53,265 nt of DNA, taken from positions 235,276 to 288,540 of the forward strand of contig JNVV01000051.1 of NCBI GenBank assembly GCA_000733355.1, read 5' to 3'. Source of the stretch: Falciphora oryzae. Lineage: Eukaryota > Ascomycota > Sordariomycetes > Magnaporthales > Magnaporthaceae. The notes under the pieces are model-generated. The model did not search any database and was not told where the DNA came from. It saw only the letters and a list, made by a program, of their open reading frames with translations. This document shows, piece by piece, positions 11,150 to 21,024 of the stretch. A program made the position numbers and the translations under genes. The number at the start of each line of letters is the position of its first letter. The stretch's first letter is position 1.

Positions 11150-11347
11150 NNNNNNNNNNNNNNNNNNNNNNNNNNNNNNNNNNNNNNNNNNNNNNNNNNN
11201 NNNNNNNNNNNNNNNNNNNNNNNNNNNNNNNNNNNNNNNNNNNNNNNNNNNNNNNNNNNNNNNNNNNNNNNNNNNNNNNNNNNNNNNNNNNNNNNNNNNN
11301 NNNNNNNNNNNNNNNNNNNNNNNNNNNNNNNNNNNNNNNNNNNNNNN
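11150..11347. other. Assembly gap (N run)
   Basis: 198 undetermined bases end directly at a GAGAGAG tract that opens R1 copy B. Confidence 1.
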
Positions 11348-11710
11348 GAGAGAGTATATTTAACGTTATTATATCGGGATCTACCAGTCCCTGCCTCCCA
11401 GGGGACATATAACGTGCTAGCGCTACCTAGGCTTGACACTAGGCTACATGTTGCTATTATGGCGGCTAACAAATTAAACCCGAAAGCATACGGAGGTCGG
11501 GCCGCATTCCGGCGCTCCTTGTTAGTGAGCGGGCGATTGGCGGGAGGGCGTTGTGAAGCGCTGCGGGTGGTAGTGGTGCATTCGGCCGGCGAGTATGCCG
11601 GAAAAGGGGTAAGGCCAGGTTTGGGCGGGGATGTCCTGGGCCCCCCCGGGCCCGGCCGGAGGTGCGGGGGATCAGCGAGCCTAATGCTAGTCCGGTTACA
11701 GTAACAAATA
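11348..11710 (+). repeat. Dispersed repeat R1, copy B
   Basis: Starts GAGAGAGTATATTTAACGTT and shares with copy A the blocks TCGGGATCTACCAGTCCCTG, GTGCTAGCGCTACCTA, GGCGGCTAACAAATTAAACC and GGGCCGCATTCCGGCGCTCC, through to GTCCGGTTACAGTAAC. It has the same orientation as copy A. Confidence 0.8.
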
Positions 11711-12456
11711 CAACCCGCTGCCGCGGAGGATAGGGAGCGGGATCGCGTAACCGTAAAAGGGGAGTCCAGCTTTTTGAATTTGTTAGAACAGGTCGAGGAA
11801 GCTATCACGTTAGTCAAACGTACCATAGCCAGCCGCAAGCGAAAAGGGAGACGTTAAGCCCTGACAGGAGAGGGGGGGGCATGCAACGGTACTTTTACCT
11901 GCCCGACAAACGTTTTACTCACTAACAAGCGGTTGATAAAAATAGAGTGGAATAACCAATAAACAAGGCTAAGAACAAACACGCCCTAGACTAGAGTGCA
12001 CGATCTTTTCGGGTCTCCCGATTCAACGGAGTTCTTGCCCCAAGGTGGGCGTTAATTGACCGGATTGCCTCCTCCACACGGGCAATGAGCCGCCGAGACT
12101 ATCAATGACAAACGGAAAATGAGAGGAACGAGGCCCCGATCACGATAGGTAAGGGGACCCGCCGCTGAACGAATTCTCTCTCCGCAAACAGCTCCAAGGC
12201 CTTATGAAAAATATCCTCACAATCAACACCCAGCACGCGCCGTCCAGCGGGTTTGCAATTCCGGCGACAAACCAGTCCTGACGCCGGCCGCTGGCGAACG
12301 CCGAAGCTGGAATAAGCAGGATCCCGCAGCGTCTCTCTGTCGACCCACTCCCAGAACACCCGAATCACAAGCCGCATCCCGCCTTCTGGGAGGCATCCCG
12401 AGGGGCTTGGGTAGCCCGGGGCGGGGCCACGGGACGTTCTAAACACCGGATACCTA
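11711..12456. other. Intergenic; short open tail after R1 and 3' flank of NLR
   Basis: A + strand frame of about 48 codons ends at 11856 (LLEQVEEAITLVKRTIASRK, a basic end). It could be the tail of an element-encoded protein, but the family is not recognised. 11857-12456 is the 3' flank of the minus-strand NACHT-ankyrin gene. Confidence 0.25.
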
Positions 12457-15400
12457 TCAGTCACCAACGCTTGGCCGTGGCGGCTGGGGCGCCATCGGGC
12501 GGGCGGGCGAATCCTGGGCGCTGTTGGCAGGTGTACATGGCCCGGCGGCATGGTGAGGCCCGTTGAGCTCCGCCGACGCTCCCCCGTTTCCTGGCCCTTC
12601 CAGGCCCCGCTCCTCTGGGTTCTGCGGCTCTGGGTAAAACGCCGCTTTAAGCCTGGAGCGGAGGTCCCCGACCGATGCAGACCCCGAGAACGCTTCCTCA
12701 CCCCCAGCCTTTCCAATGAGCTCGCTCGGCGTGCGGCCCGCCGAGTCCCCGAGAGAAGTGTCTGCACCAGCCTCCAAGAGCGTCCGGAGTGCCTTTCCCC
12801 AGCCAAGTGGTGAGGCATAATATCTAGTGTAGTCAGCAATTCCCAGGAGAAGGGAATGCAAATGCGTCCGTTGCTCGTTATCCCGACGGTTGACATCGAC
12901 CTCGCCGTGCGCCAAAAGCAACCCGGCGGCTACTTCGTGCCCTCCGTATAAAGCTATATGCAGTGGCGTCTCCCCCTTATTATCCCGGGCATTGACTTCG
13001 ATTCCGCTGTGCGCCAGAAGCGTTTCGATGACCTCGTCGGATCCATTCCGTGGCTCAATACGGCGTGCCACCGGCAGAGAGTTTCGATTGTTGACGACGA
13101 TCCCCCCCGGCGGCCAAGGCAAGCAGGTGGCTACTTTCTGTACAGCCATATGCAGCGGCGTCTCCCCCTTATCATCCCGGGCATTGGCTTCGATTCCGCT
13201 ATGCGCCAGAAGCGTTTCCACGACCCGGCCGGATTTACATCGCGTAGCATAATGAAGCGGCGTTCGTTCGTATCTGTTTCGGGCGTTGACGTCGACTCTG
13301 TCGTCCGCTAACAGCATCCGAGTGGCTTCCATATCACCCCGCCGACACGCACTATGAAGCGGTGTGGAGCCATCGTGCCCCCCTTTGAGGGATGGGTCGA
13401 TCGCCCAATTTGGGCGGAGGAGCTCGCGCAGCAATTCCGTCGTGCCATATTCCGCGGCTGCGTGAGCCGCCGTTGCCCAGCCGCGCGACGGTGTTCGTGC
13501 AGCGGTAGGCCCGTGGGGGCTCTGCAGGAGAAGCTGAAGGCAACGAAGGCACAGCGCCGGCTCCGACCTTCTCGTGCGTGCCTGCTTTATGAGCTCGATA
13601 ATGGCGGAATTTCCAAGTTCATCTTTCTCTCTCAAGTCGGCGCCGTGCGTGAGTAGTAGTGCAATCAAGTCCGGCTCAAGTCGCCCCGCCGCGAGAATCA
13701 AGAGTGGTCTGTGGTGCTCGCTGTCGCTCACTCTCGCGCCGGCTTCGAGGATTAATTTAGCCATCTCGACGCCTGAGCTCTCGCAGGCCAACGATAGGGG
13801 AGTCCGAAGCTGCCAGGGGTGGCGACCTCCTTCCAACAGCCCGTTGACTCGTGCTCCTCTCTTGATGAGGTCCTGAGCAATCGCGTGGCGGTTTTGGACT
13901 ATTGCAAGCGCCAGAGGGCACCCCAAGTGGTTGTTGCCAAGCGACAGGACTGGATCCAGAAGTCTCCTGAAACGAGGCAGAAGGATGTCGAGGCCCAAGT
14001 AGTATGCCACCTCCGTCAGGTCCCCGTGTTTCCTGAGCCGAGAGAAGTGCGGGTCTCGATAGAGGCTGAAATCCATCCATGCTTCCCGCACAGGGGAATC
14101 CTTGCGGAAAAAATCCCGATGACGCCCGAGCACCCGGTCTTGTTCGACGCGATCCCCCACGATACGGAGATGCACGTGCCAGAAATTAGACGCGTAAAAC
14201 AGCAGCCCTTGCCGTCGTAGGACATACTGGTAATAAATCGGTAGGTCTAGCGCCCTCCGTTGGCTCTCTAGTCGTCTCTCGCGTCGCCTCTGCAAAAACC
14301 GGCCAAAGCGGATGATGAGGGAGAGGGGTCCCAGCATGCCCAGCAGCTTTCGCCTAGCCTTGTGCCGCAGCTTTCGCTTAGTCTCGTCCCGCAGCCCTCG
14401 CCTAACCTCGCCCCGCAGCATTCCCCCGAAAACACCCCGTAAAAATGTGGCCGTCTCGACACTTTTGTTTTGGATACATCTAAGACACTCGGATGCGAGG
14501 ACTGGGTGTTCCTTTTCCGGGTCCAATGGGGTAAGCCAGGTGCCCGTTTCTCTCGCATGCGGTAGTGGCGCTCTGACCAGAAAGTCCTTGGCGCTCTGAT
14601 GGACCAGCTCGACAAGGCCTCTGTCGCTCTCCGTTCTGGGGAGGAACAATTCCCGTTTAGGCCAAGGCACGGGCCAACTCGGCTCCGGATGAGGCGGCTC
14701 CTCCTTGTTTTGTACGATGGTAACGAAATGGCCGCAGTAGGCAACATAGCTCCTGGCCACATCGATCTCGGTCAAAATCCCGTCGGCCTTTGTTTCGAGC
14801 GCTGCCGCCAGTTCCCAGAGCTCCAGCGGTCGCTCGGCAAACGTGCACCACCGGAGGATCTTTCTGACGATGTCGCGTCGGCTGTGGTCCACCTGGTTGA
14901 GTATTCTGGCGTAAATGTCGTCGAGCCCCGTGGGGAATTCCTCGAGACACTTCTCGACTTCTGCGGCCTCTTTGTTCTGTAGATCCTTGAGGACGAAGCT
15001 GACCCAGAGGAAGGTGCCGTTGGAGCGTTGCCTGAGAGTTTGTTTGATCCGCTCGATGAGCGCGGGCGGAAAGCGGCAAGCCTTTTCTGGCCCTAGCTCT
15101 TCAACACTCTTGGTAATGTATGCCTCCAGTCCGGCATTGACCTCGGCCCTGTGGTCCGGGTCGAGCCTAATCCTGGGGGTTTGCCCAAAGGCGATGCCGA
15201 GGCATTTGGGATATTCGCGGCTGATGGCGATAATTCCAAGTCCAGGAGCGGTGGCCGGGGTTGATTTGATCTTGGTGAGTAGTGCTTCGAGAGCGGTTGG
15301 CGGCTTGCACTCGTCCAGGGCATCGATAATGCATGACACCCGCCGGAGGCCTGGGTCATTAACCGCGTCGAGGAATATGCCCCACAGAGACTCGAAAGAT

Positions 15401-16412
15401 GACTGTTCGAATAGCCCGTCCCCCTGAACCTTATAGCTGGGTAGCATGTGCTTGATGAGGCCTGGTGCACGCCTCAGGAGCAGGGTGAGCAGGCCTCTTA
15501 TTATCGAGACAGGGTTGTTCCTGCGATTGTCTCGATTGACGCAGAAAAAGTAGACGGTGAGATCCACTCCGGTGGACGCCTCCAGGCCCGAAAACTGGGC
15601 AGTAGCCTGTGTGGTCTCCAAATGCCCCGTCAGGAAGATCGAGAGCATCGTTTTTCCCAACCCTGGTCCGCCCGAGATCCAGAGCAAGCCGCGCCTTGTG
15701 CATTCCCAGTGGATGAATTCCGGCTTCTCGATGATCCAGTCACACGTTCCTTGCACAATTTGACCTTTGCTCGTCAGGAGGCCGGCTCGGTCGGCTGCGG
15801 GGTCTGTCAGGAACAGAGCGCGGAGGCAACGCTCCTCGTCGGAGCCGACTGGCGCGGCGCCGAGCCCGAGGGCATTAAGCTTAGCCTCAACAGACGCAAA
15901 TCCCGACTGAGTCACCGAGGCGCTGACTCCTTGCCTGTCAGCTATCTGAGCGAGTTCGGTGCGCCTCACCACCTAGGTAGGCTATGCCATACTCACACTT
16001 GGAGAAGAACGAGAGAGTGGAGGGACGATTTTTCCCGCTCCAGGGACTCCATGATCTTCACGATACCATCTTCCTGCTCAAAAGTGCAGATTGCCCTCCA
16101 GGTCTTTCGTGCGGCGCCGTCCTCGGCTTTGAAGCGGAGTCTTTCGAACAGAAGCTTCAGCTATTGCGTGTGGCCCTTGCACCTGCCGAGAATCTTCTCT
16201 ACCTCGCCTGTGTTTGTGTGCAGCTTGGTGGTCGACCGGACCTGCTCTGCAATGTCGTTTAAAGTTTTGACTTCCTCAAGCCAGTTGTTTATCTGCTCGG
16301 GACCGTCCGCGACCTGGGAATAGACGGCACTGATGATCTTGGCGACTTTGTAGCCTTGCTCGAGGAACTGCCCCGCCGCGGCAGCAGCGCCAACAACCTC
16401 GAACCCTGACAT
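12457..16412 (-). pseudogene. NLR: SesA-like N-terminus, NACHT, ankyrin repeats; in-frame TAG at codon 84
   Basis: The ATG is at 16412. Exon 1 (16412-15997) and exon 2 (15934-12457), joined over a 62-nt intron (GTGAGT...GCTGACAG), give exactly 1298 codons. Residues 1-125 are the fungal NACHT/SesA N-terminal type (MSGFEVVGAAAAAGQFLEQG, then FEQEDGIVKIMESLERE). NACHT follows, with Walker A GGPGLGKT, Walker B CIIDALDEC and NGTFLWVSFVL. Ankyrin repeats fill roughly residues 800-1210 (GSTPLHSACRRGDMEATRML, RTPLHYA, GETPLHMA, GETPLHIA). Such proteins are cytosolic STAND receptors in non-self recognition. The only lesion is TAG at 16161-16163 between CKGHTQ and LKLLFERL; Gln (CAG) is plausible there. 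The open downstream frame of more than 1200 codons argues for recent loss. Confidence 0.85.
12950..13235 (-). repeat. Near-identical ankyrin units in NLR
   Basis: Two ankyrin units (about 12955-13035 and 13145-13225) are nearly identical in DNA. Both encode ETLLAHSGIExNARDxKGETPLHxA. They are separated by a divergent insert with a proline-rich segment. Such high unit identity is known for fungal NLR repeats under concerted evolution. Confidence 0.7.
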
Positions 16413-16859
16413 GGCGACAGGAATCGGCACGAGGAACGAGCAATCAGCACGATTGGCGTCAATGGTCACCGGCCGCAGTTTTTGAGCTCGACTGATCGGT
16501 CCGAATAACGAAGGATGCAGGGGAAGGCGCGCAACTTGGGAGTGTGCATGGAAAACCCAGATTTGGCCTGGACAAGAGAGCACTGCCAAAGAAGAAGTTG
16601 GTAGCCATGGAATTTCAGGGCACGGAGGGCTGGGCTCGCCGCTTCTCAGCCGCACTGCGGCAACGGCGCCAATCAGCCGGCACTGCAACCGCAATCCGGC
16701 ATTTGGCGATCCTGGGCAAGCCCAAGGCGCGGGCACCTTGGGCACCACGCGCAAACGCAATCCCCCACCCGTGCCGGCTTGACAGCCTCGCACATCCTGC
16801 GAGTGCGAAGCAGCGATCCAAACGCGTCGGGTGGTTTTAATCTTTGGGCGGGCTATGTC
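16413..16859. other. 5' flank of NLR, no gene seen
   Basis: This is the probable promoter region of the minus-strand NLR. No further feature could be supported. Confidence 0.35.
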
Positions 16860-16861
16860 TA

Positions 16862-17134
16862 CAATGGGAAGACAAAAGTATCGCTTCGATTTTTTTTGGC
16901 CCGGCAACCCCGCGACGCGTTTTCATCAATCCTACCAACGCAAATGCGGAAGCGTGGTACATAAAATAGTGGAAAAAAATACCCACGGAATTTGCTGCTA
17001 CTGTTTTTCTATATCCCGAATTTTCGTATTAATTGAAACAGAATTGATTGTGCAGGCTTGCGTTGAAATAGAGGGTAGATTTTGGCCGTGGGGTGGAAAA
17101 TTGGAAAGTGAACGGTACTTTTGTCAGCCGATTG
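16862..17134. mobile_element. MITE-like element with ~25-bp inverted termini and TA target duplication
   Basis: The left end CAATGGGAAGACAAAAGTA (from 16862) matches the reverse complement of the right end CAATCGGCTGACAAAAGTA (to 17134), with about 20 of 25 bases equal. It is flanked by TA on both sides (16860-16861 and 17135-17136), the Tc1/mariner target. The 273-bp interior is AT-rich compared with its surroundings and has no ORF. A non-autonomous mariner-type MITE is the best fit. Confidence 0.6.
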
Positions 17135-17187
17135 TAGGAGCGCGCCCCCGAACATTTGGGTCCTCTGCGGCCGCAGCCCACTGGCGG

Positions 17188-17375
17188 CTAACAATTCAAA
17201 CCCGAAGGCACACGGAAGTCGGGCCGCATTCCGGCGCTCCTTGTTGGTGAGCGGGGTCGGCAATAGGGCGAAAAGACGCCGGGGCGTTGTAAGCGCTGCG
17301 GGTGGTAGTAATGCGGTCGGCCGGTAGGCGTACCGGGGAAAGGAAAGGCCGCGTTTGGGGGCGGGGGCGGCGTGC
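17188..17375 (+). repeat. Dispersed repeat R1, copy C (internal part only)
   Basis: Carries GGCGGCTAACAATTCAAACC, GGGCCGCATTCCGGCGCTCC and GGCGTTGTAAGCGCTGCGGG like the other copies. It lacks the GATCTACC end and the distal half. It begins 52 bp after the MITE-like element. Confidence 0.75.
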
Positions 17376-18969
17376 TGCGGGCCAAATGGCAGGCTGTAGA
17401 AATGCAAAAGGTATGCATCTTTTGCCAGCCACCATGCATGCCTCCGGAGCGATTAAGCCTGACCACCCACTTTCCAGTGAGCCTGACCTTTGCGCGTGCA
17501 AACCTCGCATTTAGGCAGCACTGGGCCTCGCTCATCCCTCGGGCCGCCATGGGTTCCCCTATGGAGGCTTGTGTCTCTGGAGGCGGCGGAGGGAAACTGG
17601 CGGCCGGCTTGCCTCCCCAACGATGGATGGGGCCCCGCGGCGGGGCAAATGGCGAGCCTGGGAAATTCAGTCTTCCCCCGGCCAGCTCGACAGACATGCG
17701 TTCGTTATTGCATTGCCAAGGACGCCCCACGGCGTGCTGAGGGCGGAATGGTTGGCTGAGATTTGGCGGGCTAAACCCTGAACCGTAGGTGGATGGCTGA
17801 TAACATCTGCAGCCACAAGCAGTATTTGCGCATGGTGTCGAAGATCGCCATTGGACCAAGGGATTGAGATTAGACTGGACGTGTCGGCGGCTATCTGGAT
17901 GTATTGATGGACTCCGAACAGAGATGCCCCCGAGCATGGCGTAAAAACAATGTGCCCGAATGTGGTTCGGACTAGTTCGGAACCTGTTAACTGAAGCACG
18001 CAACCGCTTCGCACTGCACCAAGACGAGCGGGAACTTGCGAAGAGAGGCGGTAGGCAGAGGGAGTCCGTGATTGCCGCAAAGGTGGGGTGGGGTTCCGTG
18101 CAGTGAAGGGAAGTTAATGAGAAGTATAGTACATTGACCGCGAACCATTAATCGCCGAGGTTGCGGGCGACACCGTTTTCGAGGATCCATTTGATTGTTT
18201 CGACGCGGTCGTGTGAGATTGCGGCCGGCCAGGAGATAGAGGCGGCTGTGGGAGCGAAGTTGAGGGCCAAAGATGGGGGCGCCACCGTGGACGGGTCACT
18301 CCGTCGGGCGGGGATGCTGCTTCGTAAGGGGCTTAGGAACAATTGCTTGCCCTCTGGCTGGCGAGTTCCACGAGGTAGCGATAAGCCCCTCCCCCGATCG
18401 ACTGCGGCGGGTCGGTTGCGCGCTTCGAAAGCATCTGCATGATGCGGGCGTAGATCGACCCAATGGCCATATCGTTAGTGGCATCGCGCTCGCATTGCTG
18501 TTGCCGGGTCGTGGCGGCATCTGGCGATATTCGCTGAGGCGTGTGCGCACTCAGCCGCGGTTGAGGAAGGTGCGGCAGCCAAGAAAAAAGAAAAAAAAAA
18601 AAGCTCGCAGTACAGACCTCGCTGGGCTTGAGGTCATCGTCGGCCTGGGAGCCGAGCCTGCTGGGCGCGTCGCCAGCGTCTAGACTAAACCCTCATGGCG
18701 GGGTTCCGCGACGATTACGTACGGTTAACCCTCCGGTGGGGCCTCTACCTGCCCTGTAGTGGGCCGCAAGCTCGGGAGGGCTCGCCATGCCATTTACTAT
18801 CTGGGGAGTTGCATGGTCGGACAGATACATACAAGAGACCACCGATCGACGTTCTATCTCTTGCAGTAAGTAATGTTGGAGACGGGTTGAGACCAATTGA
18901 GTTTTGTATGACGTCATCGGAATTGTTCGAACGGAGTGCATTGTATCGACCTTCAGATGTTTGGATGCA
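17376..18969. other. Intergenic; weak fragments on minus strand, A-rich tract
   Basis: No complete gene is seen. Short minus-strand frames include RVETIKWILENGV (about 18150-18210), which resembles an ankyrin unit, and GSIYARIMQMLSK (about 18420-18460), which I do not recognise. An A-rich tract lies at 18583-18602. These could be remnants of another ankyrin protein. Confidence 0.3.
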
Positions 18970-20612
18970 TCACAAGTCCGCCAAGTCCGATTTATTCCCA
19001 GCTCGCGCCCTGGCCCGCCATCTCATGAAAGCGCCGTCCCACAAGCCCTTCAGGCCTTCCAGCGGCCTCTGCATCCGCGAGAGAGCGGACACAAGCAGGA
19101 TCGCCAGGAGCAGCGGCAGCGCCGTGGCCCAGTACACCCAGAATTCGCCGCCCCCGCCCGGCGAGTACCTCTCGGACATGCTGAACAGGCCGGCGACCCA
19201 GGACAGCGGCACGAAGACGAGGGCGATGTAGGTTAGCCGCGTGATGTTGGCCGACTGGGCGATCGACTGCCGCGAGTCGAGCAGCTGCACCATGGACGTC
19301 GCCACAGGGATCATCTGCTCCAGCGAGCGGCTGTGGTCCACGAGCTGCGACTGCAAGAAGCCGATGTCCTTGAGAACCGAATCCCAAGGCTGCTGCTGCT
19401 GCTTGTCTATATCATCCCAGTTGCCTTGCCGCTGCTCCTGCTGCTTGTGAGGAAGCCAATGGCGGACGAACTCGGCGAGGAGGGCGAGCTTGTGTTGGCT
19501 CTGCTTGCACCGGCGCCGCCAGCGCTGGAGATCCACGAGGTCGCTGTCGTGCAGGCGATTGTGGACGTCTCGCAGGGTATACTCGTAGAACTTGATATAT
19601 CGGCTGGTCAGGTTCATATATAGAACCCATTCAGCCAGCGCGATGCGGATCGGGTAATAGCCCAGGGTGAGGATGCTCGATGGCTGCATGGAATCGGCCG
19701 AAAGCCCCTGCAGCCGGCGGTGGTTGACGAAGTAATGGACGAGACTGCCGAGCATGGACTTTTGGTAAGGAAGATTCTGCGAGCCACGGTCGACATTTCC
19801 GGTGGCCGAGAAGGATGAGAACGGTGCCGGCTCCGCGAAGTCTTCGAAGCCGCCGTGTAGAGGCTTGCTCGGATACTTTGTACCTCCCGCCGTACGAGTC
19901 GCGACAACCGTCTTGACCGGAGGATCGACAAGGATGAGGTCTAAAGCAGATTTGGTCAGGACTTATGGGGATTCAGGGCCGAGTTATGCGGAAACTTACA
20001 GATCCACGAGCCGTGGGCCATCTTTCGCAGCAACATGGAGCAACATCCGCGCGCAAAAGCAAGTTGTCTTCCCGACAGGGGAGGCAATCGGCGGACGTTA
20101 CGCGGGGGGTTCGAGTCCGTCTTGAGAACGTACGGCAAGGCATCGAACGTTGCCGAGTCCCCCAGATCGATCACCTGCTGGTAATGGACATACAGGAATC
20201 CCTTTTCAGCAAGATGCGACGGAAAGAACGCAAGGGAGGGTGGAGCGGGCGCCTTTTCGATATCTTGAAAGTCGGTATTGACATGGCCTGCGAAAAACAC
20301 CGGGTCCACGTCGAGGATCTCGCCAAAGCGGACCAGAGCTTGGGGCTGGATGTGTTCGACGAGAATAACACGGACTTGAGGTCGTGGTCCGGCTGTAGAG
20401 GAGTTTGGGCTAGCCAGGAGTTGAAAGAGCTCGGATTCTGTAACTTCCTGCGGGGTTGGAGGTGTCCTGTCGTCTACGGGGTAATCGACAAGGACAAGTT
20501 TGCTAACGCTGACGAACGGCTGCCTAACGTACCGGGCTAGGCCACCGATGCAGGGGTTTGTTCGGCTTCGAACCGCGATGAAGTCTTCGTAAGACCGTTG
20601 TGGGGTGGCCAT
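18970..20612 (-). CDS. CorA-like membrane protein (intact)
   Basis: The ATG is at 20612. Exon 1 (20612-20000) and exon 2 (19940-18970) join over a 59-nt intron (donor GTAAGT, branch CTGAC, acceptor CTTTAG). They give 528 codons in one clean frame. The N-terminal half has the fungal CorA-like signature FGEILDVDPVFFAGHVNTDF. A long helical region with a Gln-rich stretch (KQQQQPWD) follows. Two membrane segments near the C-terminus are LTYIALVFVPLSWVAGLFSM and FWVYWATALPLLLAILLVSA. CorA proteins are pentameric Mg2+ channels with a GMN loop after TM1; here GLFSMS stands in that place, so transport of Mg2+ is unproven. It lies head to head with the RelA/SpoT-NB-ARC gene. This is one of only two undamaged large genes in the cluster. 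Confidence 0.88.
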
Positions 20613-21024
20613 CTTCTTTTTCCTATTTTTGCCACGTTTTTCCAGTCAACCTTGGTTGTGCTGGCTGCCTTCCAACCGCCCTTGAAGTCGGGCTGGAACG
20701 GGCATCAAATATCAGTTGGGCATGGCCACATCAGGTGTGCAGCGCCACGTAAACTAACGAATCCTGCATACACAGCCAGCCAGCCACGGGAAGTGCAGAT
20801 TCAGCTTGGGCAAAGGCCCTCCTTCGGCCCGAAAAAAAGAAACGGAGAGAATGACCCCCTCCTCCCAGCCTGTGCTCGACTTTGCTTATTGCAATTCCTC
20901 TTCCCACCACTGTAGCATTTCAATTGTTGGTGCATGTTGCACGCAAGCCAGCCTAAGCCCGGTCCTATTACCAACTTGGTCCTTCAAACATCGCTTCGAT
21001 CACCGGACGCAAGGCAGAATCACA
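20613..21024. promoter_or_regulatory. Shared divergent promoter interval (412 bp)
   Basis: This is the only non-coding DNA between the start codons of the CorA-like gene (-) and the RelA/SpoT receptor (+), so it must hold both promoters. No clear TATA box or operator-like element was identified. Confidence 0.55.

Noticed and set aside
10903..11838. Long minus-strand open frame across 11150-11347
   Set aside because: It is open only because it spans an N run, and the rest is R1 repeat.
11881..11910. AACGGTACTTTT shared with the MITE end at 17110
   Set aside because: Only 12 bases match and no partner terminus lies nearby.
4620..16163. TAG as a reassigned sense codon, since several genes stop only at TAG
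   Set aside because: The intact RelA/SpoT receptor ends at a normal TAG (24553-24555), and fungal nuclear genes use TAG as stop. C-to-T mutation explains the cases.
18695..19236. Plus-strand open frames opposite the CorA-like gene
   Set aside because: They are antisense to a coding exon with clear membrane segments and have no motifs.
20107..20118. GGTTCGAGTCC resembling a tRNA B box
   Set aside because: It lies inside CorA-like exon 1. No A box, cloverleaf or acceptor stem could be folded around it.
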